Shown in pieces: positions 1 through 6,804 of a DNA stretch of 8,689 nt. How positions within the stretch are numbered: the first letter of the stretch is position 1; every line of letters starts with the position of its first letter. Source of the stretch: Magnetococcales bacterium (lineage in GTDB: Bacteria > Pseudomonadota > Magnetococcia > Magnetococcales > Magnetaquicoccaceae); contig JADGCR010000088.1 in assembly GCA_015228895.1 (NCBI GenBank), positions 1 through 8,689 of the forward strand. The letters are read 5' to 3'. The notes below the pieces were generated by a model. It did no database searches. It saw only the letters and a list, made by a program, of their open reading frames with translations, and was not told the DNA's origin. A program made the position numbers and the translations under genes.

Positions 1-77
1 GGTCCATTTTGACGCTCCAGGGGGGGAAATTATTGCAATCTTCGTGTTAACCATTTGAAAAATAACCAACAAATTGC

Positions 78-94
78 TTGGCAGGGAAAATGCT
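78..94 (+). promoter_or_regulatory. Candidate sigma-54 (RpoN) promoter upstream of the small ORF
   Basis: The bases TTGGCAGGGAAAATGCT resemble the -24/-12 consensus TGGCACG-N4-TTGC. The invariant GG (80-81) and GC (92-93) are present with the correct 12-base offset, and 9 of the 11 core positions match. The predicted start would be near 105, giving a leader of about 37 nt before the ATG at 142. A possible IHF half-site (AATC, six bases, then TTA) lies at 37-49. An overlapping sigma-70 reading (TTGCTT at 74-79, 18 bp, TATAAA at 98-103) is also possible. The match is by eye and no activator site is identified. Confidence 0.4.
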
Positions 95-141
95 ATTTAT
101 AAACCACCAACGCCTCAACCCTCGCTGCATGGAGTTTTCAA

Positions 142-336
142 ATGGAAACCCTCAGGATTATATCCAAAAAAAACGATTATGAAATTTTTGACACAACAGA
201 GAGAATGACCATTGTGAAGGGCATAGAAACCTATCAGACTGCACTGATCTTGCAAAGAAAATTGATGAAGTTAAAGCAGGACGCCGCCACCTATTCCATG
301 CGCCCAACGCATCACCGCACCTCCTCCATGCACTAA
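142..336 (+). CDS. Small hypothetical protein (64 aa)
   Basis: I do not recognise this gene. It encodes 64 residues beginning METLRIISKK and ending in a His/Thr/Ser-rich tail. The middle (about residues 20-47) is rich in Leu, Ile and Lys and could form an amphipathic helix. No signal peptide, Cys pair or membrane segment is seen. The start is supported by GGAG at 131-134, 7 nt before the ATG, and by the candidate promoter at 78-94. The first two thirds are clearly AT-richer than the neighbouring genes. The TAA stop at 334-336 is in the same frame as the downstream glycosylase and only 9 nt before its GTG, so it could act as a leader ORF coupling translation. It might also be a chance ORF in an AT-rich leader. 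Confidence 0.5.
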   Translation: METLRIISKKNDYEIFDTTERMTIVKGIETYQTALILQRKLMKLKQDAATYSMRPTHHRTSSMH

Positions 337-345
337 AAATACAGA

Positions 346-1125
346 GTGGATACACAGGCCCTGCTGGCCACCCTGCGCTACTGGCGGGAGTGTGGAATCG
401 ATCGACTTTCCGGGGAAGGGTTCGGCTTTTCCAGGCTCGACACACCTTCGCAACCGGTGCCGATCCAACGGGTCGCGAGCAAGACCGCGCTCCCCCCCCC
501 TCTCCCCTCGTTGGACCGCCTGCTGTCCACGCCCGTCGATCCGGTTGCGAGAACACCTTTACTGGAGACTCTTGCCAGTGAGGTGGCCTCCTGTGAACGG
601 TGCCGACTCGCCCTGACCCGCAACCGGACGGTGGTGGGCAGCGGTTCTTTCGATCCTCCGGTGGTATTTGTCGGCGACACGCCGAAGGAAGAAGAGGAAA
701 AAGCCCAGGAACCGTTTGTCGGCGAGGCGCGGGAACTGTTGAACGGTATGCTGCGGGCCGCCAGACTGCAACGGCAAGGGGTATTCATAACGAACATCAT
801 CAAATGTCGTCCCCCCGGCGACCGCCAGCCCCATTCGGATGAACTCAGCCAGTGTCAGGGGTATCTGTTTCGCCAACTGGAGATCCTCCGTCCCAGGGTG
901 ATCTTTGCCATGGGCAAGGTGGCGATCGACTGTCTGCTCGGGCAAAACAGCCCGGTGGGGACGGCCCGTGGCAAGGTCCACTCCTGGCGTGGCGTTCCGG
1001 TCATCGCGAGTTATCATCCCGCCTTTTGTCTGCGCACGCCCACGAGCAAACGGGCGGTCTGGGAGGATCTGATCCTGATGATGAAAACATTGGAACACGC
1101 CTCCCAGCCCCCTCAGGCGGATTAA
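346..1125 (+). CDS. Uracil-DNA glycosylase, family 4 (4Fe-4S type)
   Basis: This 259-residue DNA repair enzyme is predicted to remove uracil arising from cytosine deamination, starting base excision repair. After an N-terminal segment (1-20) and a Pro-rich low-complexity linker (about 30-75), the catalytic domain covers about 80-250. Four cysteines, C83, C86 (CERC), C154 (IIKCRPP) and C170, have the spacing of the family's iron-sulphur cluster ligands. Motif I region GDTPKEEEE (110-118) leads to EPFVGEARELL (122-132). N150 precedes IIKCRPPGDR, and H224 lies in the motif HPAFCLR. Motif I normally reads GEAPG in this family, so GDTPK is a deviation. The KRRIH signature of UDGX is absent. The GTG start is chosen because the frame is closed by TAA at 334-336 and the first residues (ALLATLRYWRECGID) resemble family N-termini. 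No good Shine-Dalgarno precedes it. The 3' end overlaps accA by 4 nt, convergently. Confidence 0.88.
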   Translation: MDTQALLATLRYWRECGIDRLSGEGFGFSRLDTPSQPVPIQRVASKTALPPPLPSLDRLLSTPVDPVARTPLLETLASEVASCERCRLALTRNRTVVGSGSFDPPVVFVGDTPKEEEEKAQEPFVGEARELLNGMLRAARLQRQGVFITNIIKCRPPGDRQPHSDELSQCQGYLFRQLEILRPRVIFAMGKVAIDCLLGQNSPVGTARGKVHSWRGVPVIASYHPAFCLRTPTSKRAVWEDLILMMKTLEHASQPPQAD

Positions 1126-2093
1126 AGGGTTGCCCCTCCTTCCAGCACCACCCCCATGGCCATGAATTTGTCGAAACGCTCCTTGACCAGCGTCTGGGGG
1201 GATTTTTTGAGCAGGGCTTGCAGATTCTGGATCAGATGACGCTGCAACAGGGTCGCGGCCCCCGCCGGATCCCGGTGCGCGCCGCCGATGGGTTCGGGGA
1301 TGATCTCGTCGATCACCTTGAATTCCAGGATGTCCTGTGCGGTCAGGCGCAGGGCTTCGGAGGCCAGTTCCGCCTTGGAGGCGTCCTTCCAGAGGATGGA
1401 GGCGCACCCTTCGGGGGAGATGACGGAATAGGTGGCGTACTGCATCATCAGGACCCGGTTGCCCATGCCCAGGGCCAGGGCGCCCCCGGAGCCCCCTTCG
1501 CCGATGATCACCGAGAGAATGGGCACCTTGATGGCGGCCATCTCCTTGAGGTTGCGGGCAATGGCTTCCGCCTGTCCCCGTTCTTCCGCCCCCTTGCCCG
1601 GATAAGCGCCCGGGGTATCGATGAGGCAGATGATGGGCAAGCGAAATTTTTCCGCCATTTTCATCAAGCGCAACGCCTTGCGATACCCTTCCGGTCGGGG
1701 CATGCCGAAGTTGCGCCGCACCTTGTCCTTGGTGCCACGTCCCTTTTCCTGACCGATGACCATGACATCCAGGTTGTCCAGCACGGCCAGACCGGCCACG
1801 ATGGATTCGTCGTCCCCAAAAACCCGATCCCCGTGGAGTTCCCGGAAGCCGGTGAAGACGGTTTCCAGGTAGTCGGTGGAAAAGGGTCGATCCGGGTGAC
1901 GGGAGAGCAGGGTTTTCTGCCAGGGGGTCAGTTTGGCGAAAATCCGTTCCGTGAGGTTGACGGTTTCCTGTTCCAGGCGGACGATGTCCTGGGAGATGTT
2001 GATGTCCGAACTGTTCGACAACAGGCGCAGGTCATCGATTCTCGACATCAATTCCCCGATGGGGCGTTCGAATTCCAGAAAGGTTTGTGACAT
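1122..2093 (-). CDS. accA: Acetyl-CoA carboxylase carboxyltransferase subunit alpha
   Basis: This is the alpha half of the carboxyltransferase, which with AccD moves the carboxyl group from biotin carboxyl carrier protein to acetyl-CoA, making malonyl-CoA for fatty acid synthesis in the cytoplasm. Its 323 residues match the usual length (about 319 in E. coli). The N-terminal helical part (1-75) begins FLEFERPIGEL. The crotonase-fold domain shows IGQEKGRGTKDKVRRNFGM (113-131), the block DTPGAYPGKGAEERGQAEAI (159-178), the glycine-rich IGEGGSGGALALG (197-209), and SPEGCASILWKD (226-237). All key motifs are intact. The ATG at 2091-2093 begins the conserved N-terminus; only a weak AGG lies about 11 nt upstream. 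It follows the radical SAM gene by 109 nt and has a candidate promoter of its own. accD is not in the window. Confidence 0.97.
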   Translation of the reverse strand: MSQTFLEFERPIGELMSRIDDLRLLSNSSDINISQDIVRLEQETVNLTERIFAKLTPWQKTLLSRHPDRPFSTDYLETVFTGFRELHGDRVFGDDESIVAGLAVLDNLDVMVIGQEKGRGTKDKVRRNFGMPRPEGYRKALRLMKMAEKFRLPIICLIDTPGAYPGKGAEERGQAEAIARNLKEMAAIKVPILSVIIGEGGSGGALALGMGNRVLMMQYATYSVISPEGCASILWKDASKAELASEALRLTAQDILEFKVIDEIIPEPIGGAHRDPAGAATLLQRHLIQNLQALLKKSPQTLVKERFDKFMAMGVVLEGGATL

Positions 2094-2145
2094 GGTTTAT
2101 TGGCCTGCTTGCAAGACGATGGATGGAGGGTGAGTCATCTGGATC

Positions 2146-2174
2146 ATTATGGCACAACAGGCAGGGGTTGACCA
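2146..2174 (-). promoter_or_regulatory. Candidate sigma-70 promoter for accA
   Basis: On the minus strand, TGGTCA (2169-2174, 4 of 6 to TTGACA) and CATAAT (2146-2151, 5 of 6 to TATAAT) are separated by exactly 17 bp (2152-2168). Transcription would begin near 2139, leaving a leader of about 45 nt. This would let accA be expressed independently of the kinase and radical SAM genes upstream. No terminator is seen in the gap 2094-2202, so read-through is also possible. Confidence 0.45.
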
Positions 2175-2202
2175 CGGCTGACGCCAGGAAATTTTCGTCG
2201 CG

Positions 2203-3681
2203 TCACCGGCTCCCCTGGTTGGCGCGCTGTTGTCTGGGTGGTGTGGCCGAGGTCTGCGGGCCGACAGGTATCGTGGCGCGGGTGTCGGCTGCGACCGCCG
2301 CGCGCAGGGCCTCGTCATCCACCACGCCCGGAATGGAAAAACCTTCCCGCACCAAAGTGGTCAGACGGGGGAGCGCGATCTGGTGGGTCTGATGGGTGGA
2401 GGTAAACAACCAGTCGCAAAAACGCAAAAAGGTCGCGAACGGGGAACCCTGGGAAAACACCAGGGCCAGGGTGGCGGGAAACCGTCCGGAGTTGCCCACC
2501 AGATCCCAGTAGCGGGCAAAACGCTTGAGGCGACGCATGGTGAAAAAATCGATGAGATCATTGGCCAGCAGTTCATAGGGGGGTTCGCTGTTGAAGATCA
2601 TCCCGTACTTTCGGCTCATGGCGACCAGGGGAGTGCCGGCGAGTTGTTTCAGGATGCCCACCTGGATTTCGTGGGGTCCCAGGGAGACCAGGCGATCGAA
2701 TCCGGCGGCGAAGCTCTCCAGGTTCTCGCCGGGGAGGCCCACGATCAAGTCGGTATGGAGATGCGCATGGGTGGCGGTCAGCAGCCAGGTCAGATTCTCC
2801 GCCACCAGGTCACACTCCTGATGACGCTGCGTGAGGGCCAGCACCTCCGGATTGAAGGATTGAATGCCGATTTCCAGTTGCACCACGCCGGGAGGAAAGG
2901 CCGCCAGCCGTCGCCTGATGGCGTCCGGAAGGCGATCCGGAAGCATTTCGAAATGCAAAAACACCCCGAACGCGACCCGCTGAAGAAAAAAGTCCAGAAT
3001 CGCCACCGCATGGTGTTCCAACAGGTTGAAACTCCGGTCCACGAACTTGAACCGTCGCCCTCCCCGTTCCAACAGGGATTGCATGGCCGCCAGAAACGGC
3101 TCCAGAGGAAAACGCCGCACCTTCTCGTCCAGGGAGGAGAGACAAAAGACGCAACGATACGGACACCCACGGGAGGATTCCACATAGAGTTGCCGGTGGG
3201 CCAGATCCCTCTCCTGGTAATGGGGGTAGGGCAGTTGGAGTTGACCGAGATCGGGCCGCGGAGCGATGATTTCCTTGTCCGCTGGTGGCTGACCCGCGAG
3301 AATCCGCCCGCAGAGTTCGCGAAACGCCTCCTCCCCCTCCCCCACAATGAGATGGTCCGCCAATCGGGAGAGCGGGTGTTCCGCCAGGGCATGTCCCACC
3401 TCCGGCCCCCCCAGGATCAGCACCACCGCGGGTCGGATTCGTTTGAGCAGCGTCGCGGTGCGAGTCACCAGTTCGGTGTTCCAGACATACACCCCGCACC
3501 CCACAATCCCGGGATCACCCGTCAGCAGCGCCTCGACCGCCTCCTCGGGGCGTTTTTCCAGATCGAATTCCACAATCTCCGCCCGCTCCCGCCAAGGTCC
3601 CAGATTGGCCAACAAACAGCGCAACCCCAGAGAGGCATGGGCAAAACGGGCATTGAAGGTGGTCAGCACGATATCCGACAT
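2203..3681 (-). CDS. B12-binding-type radical SAM protein (DUF4080-like)
   Basis: This 492-residue iron-sulphur protein is predicted to cleave S-adenosylmethionine to a radical; its substrate is unknown. An N-terminal Rossmann-like domain of the B12-binding class (1-130) starts ILTTFNARFAHASLGLR-like (TTFNARFAHASLGLR, 7-21) and contains GGPEVG (91-96) and IVGEGEEAF (112-120). The cluster motif CPYRCVFC (C173, C177, C180) opens the radical SAM barrel. Barrel strands carry VQLEIGIQSFNPEVL (267-281) and DLIVGLPGE (311-319). The C-terminal helical region with RRLKRFARYWDLVGNSGRF (383-401) is what I associate with DUF4080 proteins. The usual DxHxxG cobalamin-His motif is not visible, so B12 use is doubtful. 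The last 20 or so residues are low complexity. Start: AGGA 5 nt before the ATG. It lies 25 nt after the kinase gene and is probably in one operon with it. Confidence 0.85.
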   Translation of the reverse strand: MSDIVLTTFNARFAHASLGLRCLLANLGPWRERAEIVEFDLEKRPEEAVEALLTGDPGIVGCGVYVWNTELVTRTATLLKRIRPAVVLILGGPEVGHALAEHPLSRLADHLIVGEGEEAFRELCGRILAGQPPADKEIIAPRPDLGQLQLPYPHYQERDLAHRQLYVESSRGCPYRCVFCLSSLDEKVRRFPLEPFLAAMQSLLERGGRRFKFVDRSFNLLEHHAVAILDFFLQRVAFGVFLHFEMLPDRLPDAIRRRLAAFPPGVVQLEIGIQSFNPEVLALTQRHQECDLVAENLTWLLTATHAHLHTDLIVGLPGENLESFAAGFDRLVSLGPHEIQVGILKQLAGTPLVAMSRKYGMIFNSEPPYELLANDLIDFFTMRRLKRFARYWDLVGNSGRFPATLALVFSQGSPFATFLRFCDWLFTSTHQTHQIALPRLTTLVREGFSIPGVVDDEALRAAVAADTRATIPVGPQTSATPPRQQRANQGSR

Positions 3682-3706
3682 GGGAGTCCTGGAAAAAACT
3701 TTGTGG

Positions 3707-6652
3707 TCAAACCTTCAGGGACACCCTGTCGGCCAACGCCTGAGCGCGGACGGTGGCCGCCTCGAAATCGAACCTGTCCACACACTGCTGAATCGGTAGC
3801 AGCTCCTGCTGGGGGAGATGTCGGGCCAGGATGGCCATGACCGGCTCCACGACATCGGGATTGAGGGTCTCCAACGCCTTGAGCAAGGTCCCGAAACAAC
3901 CCTGCAACGTGGCCGCGTCCACAGGGTGGAGAGGGGGTGACCGCTCCTCCGGGACCGCATGAAGACGACCGATGGCGACGGTGACCGCTTCCAGGGCATG
4001 ACGCAGCGGTGGCAGATGGGCGTGCGCCGCGTCAAGGTTGCCGGCTTTCAACTCGGACTCAAGCGCGGTCGCCACGCGCGCCACCCGCTCCACCGCCAGA
4101 TTGCCCGCGACGCCCTTCAAGGCGTGGACCGCGAACCGTGCCGAAGCCTGATCCCGGGGATGGGTGGTCAGCAACCGGGCGATCCTGTCCGCGTCCAGGC
4201 CGTGCCCGGCGGCAAAAGAAACCAACGCCTTGACATAAGCCGTCGCGTCCCGCCAGGTTCTCAGGGCTTTTTGATACGCCACCACCCCGTTCAGGGGCGA
4301 AAGATCCAGGGCCAACCCGGTCCGGGGAGTGTCCGGCAGCAGGGTGTTGGGTTGGCCGGATCCCTTGGGAACGAGTTGTTCCATGGTGGTGAGCAGCCGG
4401 AAGAAGTCGATGGGTTTGGCCTCGACACCATCCATGCCCACAGCCATGCACGCGTCGTTCTCCTTGTGCATGACGCTGGCCGTCAACGCCAGGATGGGAA
4501 TGTGTCCAGAAGTGTCCCGTTCCATCCTTCTGATGATTCTGGTGGTCTCGAATCCATCCAACTCCGGCATCATCAGATCCATCAGGATCAGATCGAAACC
4601 GCCCCGGACAAAATGATCCACCACCTCAAGACCATTTTTGGCCCAGGTCACCGCATGACCCTGTTGTCGCAGACGCAACAAGGCCAGGGTGGCATTGACC
4701 TCGATGTCTTCAGCCAGGAGAATCTGAAACAGTCGGGGAGAGAGGTAGCCCTCCTCGATGGCGTCCCCATCCTCGTACAGGCAACCCTGGATTTGAGGGG
4801 CCGGGGGCAAATGAGCGGTGAAATGAAACACCGACCCCTGGCCGGGTTCGCTCTCCACCCAGATCTCACCCTTCATGAGTTCCACGATCTGCTTGGAGAT
4901 GGTGGTTCCCAGTCCGGTGCCCCCGAAACGACGGGTGGTGCTGACATCTGCCTGGGAAAAGGCGTCGAACACCTTGGCGGTTTGCTCCCGGGTCATGCCG
5001 ATGCCGGTATCGATCACGGAGAAATGCAAAAAGCCCTGCTGCCGCCCAGACTCCACGACCACGGTGACGCTCCCCTGTTCGGTAAACTTGATGGCATTGC
5101 CCACCAGATTCAACACCACCTGCCGCAGACGGGTGGGATCCCCCAGACAACGCGAGGGCAGCGCGTCGTCGTACTCGACGCGCAGGTCCAGATGCTTCTC
5201 CGCCGCCCGGTGTTCCACGGTGCGCAAGGTTTCCGCCAGCACGTTGGGCAGATGAAAGCAGACCGTCTCCAGGGTGAGCTTGCCACTCTCCAGCTTGGTG
5301 ACATCCAGAACGTCATTGATGATGCCCAGCAGAGACTTGGCGGAACTCAGAATGGTTTTGACATGACGCCGGGTCTCCGGAGCCAGGGCGCGGTCCTGAA
5401 GAACCACGTCGGCGAAACCGAGTATGGCGTTCATCGGGGTGCGGATTTCGTGGCTCATGTTGGCCACAAAGGCCGCCTTGGCGCGGGCACCCGCTTCGGC
5501 CTCCTCCTTGGCCAGCTTCAACTCCGTCTCGTTGCGCTTTTGGGGCGTGATGTCCGAGAGGAATCCCACGAAAATATGACGCCCATCCGAGAGTTCCAGA
5601 TGACCCACCGCCAGATGGGCGGGAAAGCTGGTGCCATCCTTGCGCCTGGCGGTGACTTCCCGGCCCAGACCGATGATGTGAGGTTCGCGGGTGGCGAAAA
5701 AACGGGCCAGATAACCATCGTGCTGGGAGGCGATGGGTTCTTCCATCAAAATGGAGACGTTCCTGCCCACCGCATCCTCCCTGCTCCAGCCCAGCATCTT
5801 TTCCGCGGAGGGGTTGAAGGTGCGGATGATCCCATGGCTGTCGATGGTGATGACGGCGTTGACCGCGCTCTGCACGATGGCCTTGACCTCGGTGGTGGCG
5901 ATGGCCACCAACTCCTCCAGGTGATCCCGGTGGCGATGCAGTTCCTCCTCCACCTGCCTGCGCTCGGTGAGGTCGGTGATCACCCCGACAAACATCCTCG
6001 CTCCGGCCATCTCCATGACCCCGACGGCCAACTGCATGGGAAAAAGCGCGCCGCTCCTGTTGCGGCCGGTGAACTCGCGACCCGCGCCGATAACGCGGGG
6101 ATCTCCCTCCCGCAGATACCGGGAGAGATCACCGTCGTGTTCAGCGTGAACGGGTTCGGGCATGAGCATGTTGACGTTCTGCCCCAGCACCTCATCCGCC
6201 TGATAACCGAACAGCCGCACCGCCGCCGGATTGAAGCTGTGGATCGCGCCATTGGCGTGGATGGTGATGATGGGCTGGTGCGTGGTCTCCCGCATCCCCC
6301 GGTTCATCTCCAGGACGCACGCCAGTTCGTCCGCGACTTTTTTCCATGCCGTCAGATCCGTGAAGGAGGCCACAAGCGTCCTCCCCTCCCCCACTGCGAT
6401 GGCGTTGACCGCCAGCCAGACGGGCATCGCGCTCCCATCCTTGCGCCGACCCGCCACTTCCCGGCCCGTGCCGACCAGGTGGGACGGCTGTGCGGGGAAC
6501 GGCTCGGCCAGAAGCAGGGCGACGTTCCGCCCCACCACCTCGGCGGCATCGTAACCAAACAGGGTTGCGGCCACCTCATCGAATGCCTGCACGCAGCCGA
6601 CATCATCCAAAGTGACCACACCAACGGATCCTGCGAAAATACGCGCGTTCAT
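3707..6652 (-). CDS. Soluble hybrid sensor histidine kinase: PAS x3, HisKA, HATPase, REC, HPt
   Basis: This 981-residue cytoplasmic phosphorelay kinase has no membrane segment. In order: PAS1 (about 6-106), PAS2 (121-232), PAS3 (256-370), a short coiled linker, and HisKA with phospho-His H401 in SHEIRTPMN. The HATPase domain has the N box around N519, DTGIG (548-552) and GGTGLGTT (577-584). The receiver domain has acidic pair E648/D649, phospho-acceptor D692 in LILMDLMMPELDG, T724 and K746. The HPt domain has H843 in HALKGVAGNL, followed by a C-terminal helical tail (905-981) ending in a DRFDFEAA-type segment. All phosphotransfer residues are present, so a complete His-Asp-His relay to an outside regulator is expected. 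No separate response regulator gene is in the window. PAS2 and PAS3 resemble the FixL haem PAS (see findings). I chose ATG 6652, just before PAS1; an in-frame TTG at 6736 would add 28 residues. AAGGTG lies 13 nt upstream, a long spacing, so the start is uncertain. Confidence 0.93.
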   Translation of the reverse strand: MNARIFAGSVGVVTLDDVGCVQAFDEVAATLFGYDAAEVVGRNVALLLAEPFPAQPSHLVGTGREVAGRRKDGSAMPVWLAVNAIAVGEGRTLVASFTDLTAWKKVADELACVLEMNRGMRETTHQPIITIHANGAIHSFNPAAVRLFGYQADEVLGQNVNMLMPEPVHAEHDGDLSRYLREGDPRVIGAGREFTGRNRSGALFPMQLAVGVMEMAGARMFVGVITDLTERRQVEEELHRHRDHLEELVAIATTEVKAIVQSAVNAVITIDSHGIIRTFNPSAEKMLGWSREDAVGRNVSILMEEPIASQHDGYLARFFATREPHIIGLGREVTARRKDGTSFPAHLAVGHLELSDGRHIFVGFLSDITPQKRNETELKLAKEEAEAGARAKAAFVANMSHEIRTPMNAILGFADVVLQDRALAPETRRHVKTILSSAKSLLGIINDVLDVTKLESGKLTLETVCFHLPNVLAETLRTVEHRAAEKHLDLRVEYDDALPSRCLGDPTRLRQVVLNLVGNAIKFTEQGSVTVVVESGRQQGFLHFSVIDTGIGMTREQTAKVFDAFSQADVSTTRRFGGTGLGTTISKQIVELMKGEIWVESEPGQGSVFHFTAHLPPAPQIQGCLYEDGDAIEEGYLSPRLFQILLAEDIEVNATLALLRLRQQGHAVTWAKNGLEVVDHFVRGGFDLILMDLMMPELDGFETTRIIRRMERDTSGHIPILALTASVMHKENDACMAVGMDGVEAKPIDFFRLLTTMEQLVPKGSGQPNTLLPDTPRTGLALDLSPLNGVVAYQKALRTWRDATAYVKALVSFAAGHGLDADRIARLLTTHPRDQASARFAVHALKGVAGNLAVERVARVATALESELKAGNLDAAHAHLPPLRHALEAVTVAIGRLHAVPEERSPPLHPVDAATLQGCFGTLLKALETLNPDVVEPVMAILARHLPQQELLPIQQCVDRFDFEAATVRAQALADRVSLKV

Positions 6653-6666
6653 GACAACCGGGCTAC

Positions 6667-6681
6667 ACCTTTTCAAAAGGT
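6667..6681. promoter_or_regulatory. 15-bp palindrome in the kinase leader
   Basis: ACCTTTT-C-AAAAGGT is a perfect inverted repeat with 7-bp arms and a single central base, 14 bp upstream of the kinase ATG. It could be an operator for a dimeric regulator. In the kinase mRNA, ACCTT and AAGGT could pair across a 5-nt loop and hide the only AAGG-like ribosome binding site. No regulator is identified. Confidence 0.4.
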
Positions 6682-6775
6682 CGGGATCAGGGTTTCGGGC
6701 AGGATTCAGGGTACCGGCAAACAAGGCGATCGGCAAACCCTTTTTCCCAGAAATACAAAATCACGCCGATTCGCA

Positions 6776-6804
6776 TTGAAAAACCTCATTAAATGCAGTA
6801 TGAT
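6776..6804 (+). promoter_or_regulatory. Strong candidate sigma-70 promoter for the coiled-coil protein gene
   Basis: TTGAAA (6776-6781, 5 of 6) and TATGAT (6799-6804, 5 of 6) are separated by exactly 17 bp. The region upstream of the -35 box (6750-6762) is A-rich. Transcription would start near 6811, leaving about 55 nt before the ATG at 6866. The -10 box forms the left end of a 17-bp palindrome, which suggests repression at this promoter. The minus-strand kinase promoter was not found with confidence. Confidence 0.6.

Noticed and set aside
20..26. Run of seven G near the left edge as a functional element
   Set aside because: Isolated short homopolymer with no gene context available to its left.
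1098..1119. CGCCT...AGGCG hairpin at the end of the glycosylase as a terminator
   Set aside because: Only 5 bp with a 12-nt loop, and no T run on either strand.
852..2090. 412-codon open frame on the + strand opposite accA and overlapping the glycosylase
   Set aside because: Composition is that of a complementary-strand shadow (runs of Gly, Gln, Asp, Phe), and both real genes there are convincing.
2230..3840. 536-codon open frame on the + strand opposite the radical SAM gene
   Set aside because: Shadow of GC-rich codon use on the other strand; no domain pattern, and it runs across the gap between two real minus-strand genes.
6653..6736. TTG 6736 as the kinase start (28 extra residues)
   Set aside because: No usable ribosome binding site and the added residues show no domain; PAS1 begins right after the ATG at 6652. 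Not fully excluded.
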